From: an uncultured beta proteobacterium
GTDB lineage: Bacteria > Pseudomonadota > Gammaproteobacteria > Burkholderiales > Burkholderiaceae_C
Length of the DNA: 35,997 bases
Assembly: GCA_903845345.1 (NCBI GenBank)
Contig: CAIMXF010000185.1
Span: forward strand, 1 to 35,997
Reading direction: 5' to 3'
Part shown: positions 29,091 through 35,997 of the stretch, piece by piece
Layout: every line of letters starts with the position of its first letter
Position numbering within the stretch: position 1 is the stretch's first letter
Made by a program: the position numbers and the translations under genes
Notes under the pieces: generated by a model
Told to the model about the DNA's origin: nothing
The model's database searches: none
The model's input: only the letters and a program-made list of their open reading frames with translations

Positions 29091-29668
29091 CAATGGGGCA
29101 CAGGATCTTCCGGTTCGGCGAATTCGGCGACCGCGGATTGCGCCGACTGTTCCGCTGCAGACGGCGGTTCGGTCGGCACCGGCGCGCCTGCCGCGGCCGC
29201 GGCGCGCGCTTCGATCTCCTCGAAGCCTTCCTCGAACATGCCGAACTGCTGGTTCGCCAGCGCGATCGCCGGACGGCCGTCGCCCCACGGATCGGGGCCC
29301 AGGCGGCGCGCGAGGCGCCAGCAGAAGCGGTCGCGCTCGGCCTCGGGCACGCTGGCCGCGGCCGCGTGCACCCAGGCGTGCGCGTCGTCCACCCCGACCG
29401 ACGGCGGCAGCCGCGCGGTGGTGCGATCGGCGCGGTCGATGTGGCGCTGCAGGATCAGCCCGTACTGGCGCGCGGCATCGAGGGCCGGACCCAGCGCGAC
29501 GCGGTCGGCGTAGCGCATGGCGGCGATGTCGAAGGCGTCGCGGCCCAGCAGGTCGAGCGCGAACAGCAGCGCGCCGAGCGCGGCGTCGTCGGCGACGGGC
29601 TCGTAGTGCACGTCGTCGTGCGTGATGCGGATCGCGTCGGCGCGCAGCGAGGTCAGGGAGGTGGTCAT
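29090..29668 (-). CDS. hypothetical protein, 192 aa
   Basis: In-frame ATG at 29668: MTTSLTSLRADAIRITHDDVHYEPVADDAALGALLFALDLLGRDAFDIAAMRYADRV...; continuous coding-like sequence. Confidence 0.7.
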   Translation of the reverse strand: MTTSLTSLRADAIRITHDDVHYEPVADDAALGALLFALDLLGRDAFDIAAMRYADRVALGPALDAARQYGLILQRHIDRADRTTARLPPSVGVDDAHAWVHAAAASVPEAERDRFCWRLARRLGPDPWGDGRPAIALANQQFGMFEEGFEEIEARAAAAAGAPVPTEPPSAAEQSAQSAVAEFAEPEDPVPH

Positions 29669-29703
29669 CGGTGTCGGGGTCGGGCGGGCGAGGCAGCCCA
29701 AGG

Positions 29704-29736
29704 CGAAACGCCAACCGGCAAGCGGTTGGCGTTCGC
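29704..29736. other. strong inverted repeat / hairpin
   Basis: AACGCCAACC (29707-29716) - GGCAAGC - GGTTGGCGTT (29724-29733), extendable by CGA/TCG-type pairs with one bulge; no clear T run. Confidence 0.75.
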
Positions 29737-29793
29737 ATCGGGCCTTCGCGCGGATGATAAGGCAGCCGTCGGCCGCCTCCTCGCAGCGAGCGA

Positions 29794-30000
29794 TCAGGTC
29801 GGCGAGCCGTGTTCCGGCGTCGTGTGCTCGTCGATCCTTTCCTCAATGACCTTCTCGCCTTCGAAACCGGCGATCGCGGCCCAGGCGAATGTGACAAGTC
29901 GATGACGGCTCGCTTCCGGCAACGCAGGAAAAGCGGTCGCGAGCGTCGGGTGATCGCCGCAGTCAATGAACGTCGGCCGGTCGATGATCGCAATGCGCAC
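29794..30000 (-). CDS. possible small protein, 68 aa, GTG start
   Basis: VRIAIIDRPTFIDCGDHPTLATAFPALPEASRHRLVTFAWAAIAGFEGEKVIEERIDEHTTPEHGSPT; protein-like composition, followed by the 29704-29736 hairpin. Buried in the longer spurious 29794..31650 ORF. Confidence 0.35.
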   Translation of the reverse strand: MRIAIIDRPTFIDCGDHPTLATAFPALPEASRHRLVTFAWAAIAGFEGEKVIEERIDEHTTPEHGSPT

Positions 30001-30090
30001 GCCTGTCACGCATGAGCAGTAGAACTGGCACGCGCCGTGCATCCCCTTGCGCTGCGATCCAGCCGCATTCGACATCCCGACGGAGCCCCC

Positions 30091-31617
30091 GTGACACTCA
30101 AGATCAAGATCCCGCTGTACTTCGCGGCCGCCCTCGTCGTGTCGCTGCTGGCGGGCCTCGCCGGCCTGTTCGTGGTCACCCATTCGCTCGAAACCTTCGA
30201 GACCGACGTGATGCAGCGCGTGGCCGACGAACGCGCCATCAACGCGATCTCGGGCCACTTCAAGACACAGGTCCAGGAGTGGAAGGACACGCTGCTGCGC
30301 GGCTCCGATGCCGCGTTGCTGCAGAAGCACTGGACGGCGTTCCAGGCCCAGGAAAGGCAGGTCGCCGACGGCGCGCGCGCGCTGCAGGGCAAGCTGGGCG
30401 ACGCCACCGCCAACGCGCAGCTCGACCGCTTCATCGCCGCGCAGCAGAAGATGGCCGCGGGCTATCGCGAAGGCTTCGACAAGTTCAGCGCCGTCGGCTT
30501 CGATTCGTCGGTCGGCGACATGGCGGTGCGCGGCATCGACCGCGAACCGGCCAAGCTGCTCGACGACCTGTCCGCCAGCATCGCGGCGCGCCGCGCCGAC
30601 GTCGCGAGCGCCGCGTCCGCGGCCGGGCGTCGTGCGTTGTGGATCGCGGTCGGCGTGATGATCGCCGCGTGCGGCCTGGGCCTGGGCATCGGCCGCGCGC
30701 TGGGCCGCGGCGTGGTGACGCCGCTGCTGCAGGCCACGCGCGTGGCCAGGGAAGTCGCCGCCGGCGACCTGACGCACCCGGTGGTCGCGCGCGGCGACGA
30801 CGAGACGGCCGCCCTGCTGCGCACGCTCGGCGAAATGCAGTCGCAGTTGCGCGGCATCGTCGGCCGCGTGCGCGACAACGCGCAGCAGGTGGCCACCGCC
30901 AGCGCCGAGATCGCGCAGGGCAACCAGGATCTGAGCCAGCGCACCGAGCAGCAGGCGTCGGCGCTGCAGGTGGCCGCATCGACGATGGAGGAGCTCGGCG
31001 CGACGGCGCAGAACAGCGCCGACAGCGCCAGCAAGGCCAACGAGCTCGCGCTGGAGGCCACGACCGTCGCCGTCAAGGGCGGCACGGTGGTCGAGCGCGT
31101 GGTCACGACGATGCACGGCATCAACGACAGCTCGCGCCGCATCGCCGAGATCATCTCCGTGATCGACGGCATCGCGTTCCAGACCAACATCCTCGCGCTG
31201 AACGCCGCGGTCGAGGCCGCGCGGGCCGGCGAGCAGGGACGCGGCTTCGCGGTGGTGGCCTCGGAAGTGCGCAGCCTGGCCGGCCGCAGCGCCGACGCGG
31301 CGCGCGAGATCAAGACGCTGATCACCGCGAGCGTCGAGCGCGTCGAGGAAGGCTCGCAGCTGGTGGACGAGGCCGGGCGGACGATGCAGGAAATCGTCGC
31401 CGCGATCCGCCGCGTGGGCGCCTTGGTGGAAGACATCAGCGCCGCCAATGCGCAGCAGCGCAGCGGCGTCGGCCAGGTCGGCGAGGAGATCGGCCGCATG
31501 GACCAGGCGACGCAGCAGAACGCCGCGCTGGTCGAGGAAAGCGCGGCCGCGGCCGACAGCCTGCGGCACCAGGCGCAGCAACTGGTCGACGCGGTGGCGG
31601 TCTTCAAGCTCGACTGA
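30091..31617 (+). CDS. methyl-accepting chemotaxis protein
   Basis: Probable GTG start 30091 (VTLKIKIPLYFAAALVVSLLAG); periplasmic domain, second TM, HAMP, signalling hairpin [44 protein letters not shown]. Confidence 0.95.
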   Translation: MTLKIKIPLYFAAALVVSLLAGLAGLFVVTHSLETFETDVMQRVADERAINAISGHFKTQVQEWKDTLLRGSDAALLQKHWTAFQAQERQVADGARALQGKLGDATANAQLDRFIAAQQKMAAGYREGFDKFSAVGFDSSVGDMAVRGIDREPAKLLDDLSASIAARRADVASAASAAGRRALWIAVGVMIAACGLGLGIGRALGRGVVTPLLQATRVAREVAAGDLTHPVVARGDDETAALLRTLGEMQSQLRGIVGRVRDNAQQVATASAEIAQGNQDLSQRTEQQASALQVAASTMEELGATAQNSADSASKANELALEATTVAVKGGTVVERVVTTMHGINDSSRRIAEIISVIDGIAFQTNILALNAAVEAARAGEQGRGFAVVASEVRSLAGRSADAAREIKTLITASVERVEEGSQLVDEAGRTMQEIVAAIRRVGALVEDISAANAQQRSGVGQVGEEIGRMDQATQQNAALVEESAAAADSLRHQAQQLVDAVAVFKLD

Positions 31618-31710
31618 TGGCGTGACGGGCCCGGGCGCGATACCCGCCACCGCATCGCGTCTTCCACGGCGGCGCGGCGCGGAGCTGCACCGAGACGCAG
31701 TCGGGCGCGG

Positions 31711-32976
31711 CTAGCGCGCGGCCTTGCCGCCGGGTTCGTTCGACCAGCCGTCGTCCAGCGTCTTCATGAACGCGGCCAGGTCGGCGATCTCGGCATCGGT
31801 GAAGACGGGCTTGTCGCCACGCTTGCGCGTGAACGGCTCGTCGACGCGATCGACGTTGGCGCGATAGCGCGGCGGCAGGTCGTCGAACGCGACGACCTTT
31901 GCGCCGACGCGCGGATACCATCTGGCCGGATCGGTGTCGCGCTCGGAATAGAAGCGCAGCACGTCGACCAGCGTGTGGAAGCGGCCGTTGTGGAAGAACA
32001 CCTGGCGGCTCGCGGCGTTGCGAAGCGTGGGCGTCTTGAACATGCCGCACAACCCGGGCTCGCCGGCGAGGTCCTTGCGCACCGGACCGCACAGGCCGAG
32101 ATCGAAGAAGCGCGGATCGCGGTTGGCCGCGATCTCCGGATTGCGCGGCACGCCGATCGCGACGTGGCCGTAGTCGGTGAACTGCGCGGGACGTCCGCCC
32201 GGGCCGGGCACGTCGACATGGCACTTCGCGCAGTTGCCCTTCTTCGGGTCGTTGAACAAGGTGTAGCCGCGCAGCTCCTGCGCGGTGAAGCGCGCGTTGC
32301 CCGACATCGCCGCGTCGAACTTGCTGGTGTACGGCCGGAAGCCGGGATCCTGCGTCTCGAACGCTTCGAGCGCCTCGGTGGCGCGCGCGACCGCGGCCGC
32401 GGGGCGGTCGAAGATGTCGGCGCCGTACACCTTTCGAAACTGCGCGGCGTACGCGGTCTTGCGCAGGCGCGCGGCGACGTCGTTCACGTCGGCGTTGGCC
32501 ATCTCCACCGGATTGAGCAGCGGCAGCAGCGCCTGCTCGTGCAGCGTCTGCGCCGCCCCGTCGCGCGTGAAGCCGCCGGCCGGGCCCTCATCCTCGACGC
32601 CGTCGGGATCGGGCTGCGGCAGGTGGCGCGAGAAGCGCGGCGTGAACTGCAGGTAGCGCAGCGACGGCACCGCCCGCGTGCCGAAGCCGTCCATGCCCGG
32701 GCCGCCCGGCTGCACGGCGCGGCCGTCGGCCGGTGCGTAGGCATGCGCCGGATCGTGGCAGCTCGCGCACGACTGCTTGCCCGACGCCGACAGCGACACG
32801 TCGGAGAACATCGCGCGACCCAGAGCGGCCGCCGGATCGAGCGCGACCCTGGCGGGCGGATAGCGCACCCACATCGTCACGCCATCGCGCGCGGGTGCGC
32901 CTGCGCCCGCGCCCGGCAGCGCGATGGCGAGCCCCGCTGCGAGGGCCGCCAGCCCTCGGCCGGCCGTGCCCCTCAT
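31711..32976 (-). CDS. di-heme cytochrome c peroxidase / MauG-like protein
   Basis: 421 aa with signal peptide; two CXXCH motifs (CASCHDPAHAY and CAKCHVDVPG) in a cytochrome-c-peroxidase-type sequence. Confidence 0.92.
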   Translation of the reverse strand: MRGTAGRGLAALAAGLAIALPGAGAGAPARDGVTMWVRYPPARVALDPAAALGRAMFSDVSLSASGKQSCASCHDPAHAYAPADGRAVQPGGPGMDGFGTRAVPSLRYLQFTPRFSRHLPQPDPDGVEDEGPAGGFTRDGAAQTLHEQALLPLLNPVEMANADVNDVAARLRKTAYAAQFRKVYGADIFDRPAAAVARATEALEAFETQDPGFRPYTSKFDAAMSGNARFTAQELRGYTLFNDPKKGNCAKCHVDVPGPGGRPAQFTDYGHVAIGVPRNPEIAANRDPRFFDLGLCGPVRKDLAGEPGLCGMFKTPTLRNAASRQVFFHNGRFHTLVDVLRFYSERDTDPARWYPRVGAKVVAFDDLPPRYRANVDRVDEPFTRKRGDKPVFTDAEIADLAAFMKTLDDGWSNEPGGKAAR

Positions 32977-32980
32977 CGCC

Positions 32981-35419
32981 TCAGAACGCGAACAGCGACG
33001 TCAGGTCGCCGATGGCGGGCGTCTGATTGGTCGGCTTGTACGGGTTGGCCGAAGCGGAGATCGGGTTGGGCAGGTTGTCGCGGCTGCGGGCCGACAGCGG
33101 CGCGACGCGCCAGTTGCGCTCGATGAACTTCAGCACCGACGCGTGGTCGTGGTAGGTGTGGTCGATGTAGTTGGTGCGCGCGTACGGCGAGACCACGATC
33201 ATCGGGATGCGCGGGCCGTCGCCGAAGAAATCGACCGACTGGATGTAGCCGGTGTCGAAATGGCCGCCGCCTTCGTCGGTGGTGATGATGATGGCGGTGT
33301 GCGCCCACAGCGTCGGGTTGGCCTTCACCTTGGCGATCAGGTCCTGCAGGAACAGCTCGTACTTGGCGGGGACCGAATAGCCCGGGTGGCCGCTGTCGAG
33401 GTTCTTCGGAACGACGAACGAGACGGCCGGCAGCGTGTTGCCGGCGATGTCGGCGTACAGCGTGGTCAGGCCGGCGAGACCGGCCTTGAGCGCCGCGCTG
33501 CCCTGGATGTTGCTCGAGGCCACCAGCGGATCGCCGATGGTGTTGTACTGGGCGCCCTGGGCCACGGCCACCGGCACGCCGAAGGCGGCGGCGTCGGCCG
33601 TGACGTCGGCCGGCTCGCGGCCGCCGGTGTACCACTTCCAGCTCACTTTCCTGGCAGCGAGCGCCTCGGCGATCGTCGGCACGGTCTGCGGCGGCAGCGT
33701 GTAGTTGTTCGCACCGATCGGCTGCGGGTTGCCGTCCCTGTCATACCCCAGGCCGTAATTGTTGACGAGGTAGTACTTGCCTGCGTCGCAGTTGCTCTTG
33801 GTGCCGGTCGTCGCGAGGAAGCTCAGGATCGCGCCGACCCCGGGCTGCGTGGAATCCGAGCAGTTCACGTAGGAGCCGCCGCTGTAGCCGTCCTGCGCGT
33901 AGAAGTTCGGCGTGGACGCCATCGGGTTGGGGTTCTCGATCTGGTTGGCCGGCGGCGTCGCGACGGCGCCGTTGGTGTTGAACCAGGCCGTGTCGGCCGT
34001 CGCGATCGCGAAGAAGTTGGCGCCGGTGCCGCCCTGGATCGACTGGTGGTAGTTGTCGCTGATCGCGTATTGCGTCGCCAGGCTCTTGAAGAACGGCGCG
34101 TCGCCGCTGGCCATGTTCGCGAAGCCCATCAGCTCGCCGCCCTGCGCCGGATTGGCGGGCGTCACGCCGGCGGTGTCGCCACCCTGGCCCGTGGTGGTGG
34201 CGACCCAGGTGTACATGTCCAGCCTGGAGTTGTCGCCGCCGTTCTGCTGCCACATCTGGAAGAAGCGGTGCACCGGGTCGCCCGTCAGGTTGCCCAGCGG
34301 GTTGTTCGCGCTCAGCGCGTACGGTGCGTACTTGGTGTTCTGGAACGGGCCGTTGGGCAGGTTGGGCGGCACGCGCGGATCGGGCACGCCGCCTTGCGCC
34401 TGCAGCTGCGCGTTGAGCACGCCGATCAGCTCGGGCTGCGGCAGCGTGGCGTAGGCCGCGCCGCGCGTCGGGCTGATCGTGTAGGCGGTCGACGCGACGC
34501 CCTGGTTCTGCGCCGCCAGCGCGAAGTTCGGGCCCGGGCTGCCGTCCGCGTTGACGATGCCTTGCGACAGCAGGTTCTTGACCGTCTGGTTGGCGGGCGC
34601 CGAATACGTGCCGAAGACGGCGTCGAAGGTCTGGTTCTCGCCGACGACCACGATCACGTTCTTGATGGCCGTCGTCGTCGGCCCGGCATTGAGCGCGGCC
34701 AGCGACGTGGCCGCCGCCGCGGGCACCGCGCCGGAGGTCGCGCCCGTCGCCGGGATCGAGACCACCGCGCGCGCGCTGTCGGTGCCGATGGCGACCTGGC
34801 CGGCGTGCACGTTGAAGCTCGCGATGGTGAAGAGGTTGTCGACGGGATCGGTGCTGTTCGCGTGGTACGTCGCGCCGATCGGGTCGGTGGTCGACGCCGT
34901 CGGGATGGCCAGCGCGGTGTACGCGGGCTGCAGCGCGGTCGTCACGTCCTGCTCGGCCGTGGTGATGGCCGCGGCCGTCACCGCGGCGACCTGCGCCGCC
35001 GTGGGCGCCGTTGCCGGCACCACGCCGAGGACGCGCTGCGTCACGAGCGAGGTCAGCGGGTTCAGGTTGGCCACGAGGCTCACCGTCGCGCCACCGCCCT
35101 TCGGCGCGAGCACGGACGACAGCAGCGCGGGCGTGCCGTCGACGTCGTTGAACGCGGTGGTCAGCACGAACGGCGCGGTGCCCTTGGTGACGATCGAGTA
35201 GCTGCCGTCGCTGCCGGTGAGGGCCGACGTCACGACGGCGCCCTTGCTGTCGGTCAGCGTCACGGTGGCGCCGACCAACGGCGCGCCGGAGGCCGCCACG
35301 CCGCTCACCGTGTAGGTGGGCGGCGTCGAGCTGCCGGAGCTGTCGAAACAGGCGGTGACGATGGCTCCGCCGGCGACGGCCAGGGTGCCGCAAGCCATGG
35401 CGACGATGCGACGCTGCAT
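32981..35419 (-). CDS. phosphoesterase-family (phospholipase C/acid phosphatase type) lipoprotein with N-terminal beta-sandwich domain
   Basis: In-frame ATG at 35419; lipobox-like VTACFDSS; YTVSGVAASGAPLVGATVTLTDSKGAVV carboxypeptidase-regulatory-like domain; IVVVGENQTFDAVFGTYS, TDEGGGHFDTGYIQ and DHTYHDHASVLKFIERNW phosphoesterase motifs. Confidence 0.88.
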   Translation of the reverse strand: MQRRIVAMACGTLAVAGGAIVTACFDSSGSSTPPTYTVSGVAASGAPLVGATVTLTDSKGAVVTSALTGSDGSYSIVTKGTAPFVLTTAFNDVDGTPALLSSVLAPKGGGATVSLVANLNPLTSLVTQRVLGVVPATAPTAAQVAAVTAAAITTAEQDVTTALQPAYTALAIPTASTTDPIGATYHANSTDPVDNLFTIASFNVHAGQVAIGTDSARAVVSIPATGATSGAVPAAAATSLAALNAGPTTTAIKNVIVVVGENQTFDAVFGTYSAPANQTVKNLLSQGIVNADGSPGPNFALAAQNQGVASTAYTISPTRGAAYATLPQPELIGVLNAQLQAQGGVPDPRVPPNLPNGPFQNTKYAPYALSANNPLGNLTGDPVHRFFQMWQQNGGDNSRLDMYTWVATTTGQGGDTAGVTPANPAQGGELMGFANMASGDAPFFKSLATQYAISDNYHQSIQGGTGANFFAIATADTAWFNTNGAVATPPANQIENPNPMASTPNFYAQDGYSGGSYVNCSDSTQPGVGAILSFLATTGTKSNCDAGKYYLVNNYGLGYDRDGNPQPIGANNYTLPPQTVPTIAEALAARKVSWKWYTGGREPADVTADAAAFGVPVAVAQGAQYNTIGDPLVASSNIQGSAALKAGLAGLTTLYADIAGNTLPAVSFVVPKNLDSGHPGYSVPAKYELFLQDLIAKVKANPTLWAHTAIIITTDEGGGHFDTGYIQSVDFFGDGPRIPMIVVSPYARTNYIDHTYHDHASVLKFIERNWRVAPLSARSRDNLPNPISASANPYKPTNQTPAIGDLTSLFAF

Positions 35420-35546
35420 GATGATCCTCTCGAGTGTGAAACGACAGGGCACCGGCGTTCGCGGCGTCGGTGCCCAATCCCGAGAGGTTCGCAGAGCGAT
35501 GTGACAGCAGCGTGGCGCGAAACGGTCGCCAAGGCGACAGCGCGCG

Positions 35547-35997
35547 TCAGCGTTCTTCGACCAGCCTGAACACGGCGACCGCCGACTCCAGTCCTTCCGA
35601 CTGCTGCTCCATGCTCGCCGCGGCGGCCGCGGCTTCCTCGACCAGCGCGGCGTTGCGCTGCGTCATCTCGTCGAGCTGCGACACGTCGCCGTTGACCTCG
35701 CCGATGCCCTGGCTCTGCTCCGCGGCCGCGGCGGTGATCTCGTTGATGATGATGGCGACGCGCTCCACCGATTCGACGATCTCGCTCATCGTCGATCCGG
35801 CGTGGCGAACCAGCTTCGAGCCTTCCTCGATCTTGTCGACGCTCGTGCCGATCAGCGCCTTGATCTCGCGCGCGGCGCCGGCCGAACGCTGCGCCAGGTT
35901 GCGCACCTCGCCGGCCACGACCGCGAAGCCGCGCCCCTGTTCGCCGGCACGCGCGGCTTCGACCGCGGCGTTCAACGCGAGGATGTTGGTCTGGAAC
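35547..35997 (-). CDS. methyl-accepting chemotaxis protein, C-terminal part (5' end outside window)
   Basis: Reverse-strand frame open to the window edge: [46 protein letters not shown]...; MCP hairpin. Confidence 0.95.
   Translation of the reverse strand, partial: FQTNILALNAAVEAARAGEQGRGFAVVAGEVRNLAQRSAGAAREIKALIGTSVDKIEEGSKLVRHAGSTMSEIVESVERVAIIINEITAAAAEQSQGIGEVNGDVSQLDEMTQRNAALVEEAAAAAASMEQQSEGLESAVAVFRLVEER

Noticed and set aside
32924-35569. 881-aa plus-strand ORF
   Set aside because: Antisense to the phosphoesterase gene; low-complexity Arg/Gly/Val-rich artefact.
1-35997. CRISPR arrays, transposons, integrases, phage genes, tRNA/rRNA
   Set aside because: None recognised by eye; the genes look like ordinary chromosomal metabolism, transport and signalling. 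A tRNAscan/Infernal run would be needed to exclude small RNAs.

Overview
GC-rich bacterial chromosomal window, Burkholderiales-like by gene content and composition. No rRNA, tRNA, CRISPR array or transposon was recognised. From left to right: an alpha/beta hydrolase (truncated by the window edge), rdgC, a hydroxypyruvate isomerase-like gene, a 59-aa membrane ORF missed by the ORF track, a DUF3429 gene, and an SDR oxidoreductase. Next is a sugar-catabolism 'graveyard': a KDA-dehydratase-like N-terminus fused out of frame to a GntR/FCD C-terminus, and a multiply frameshifted aldose-1-epimerase remnant, flanking an intact MATE transporter. Then come phospholipase A, a GntR regulator, a BMP-type ABC importer (ATPase, two permeases, lipoprotein SBP), a LysR regulator, and a urate-catabolism pair: puuD with an apparent one-base frameshift in a 7-nt homopolymer, and 5-hydroxyisourate hydrolase. 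A TRAP-type binding protein overlaps a hybrid histidine kinase with no TRAP permease present. A short PstS-like binding protein is paired with a porin; an AT-rich island with three 18-bp-periodic repeats lies upstream. A FecR-like protein / c-type heme sensor / Ser-Thr kinase module follows, the kinase carrying two copies of a C-terminal repeat domain. Last are monomeric isocitrate dehydrogenase, two chemoreceptors, and a tightly linked di-heme peroxidase + phosphoesterase pair. The best candidates for undescribed biology are the FecR/heme-sensor/kinase module and the TRAP-SBP/hybrid-kinase pair. All family calls come from reading motifs by eye; no database search was run.
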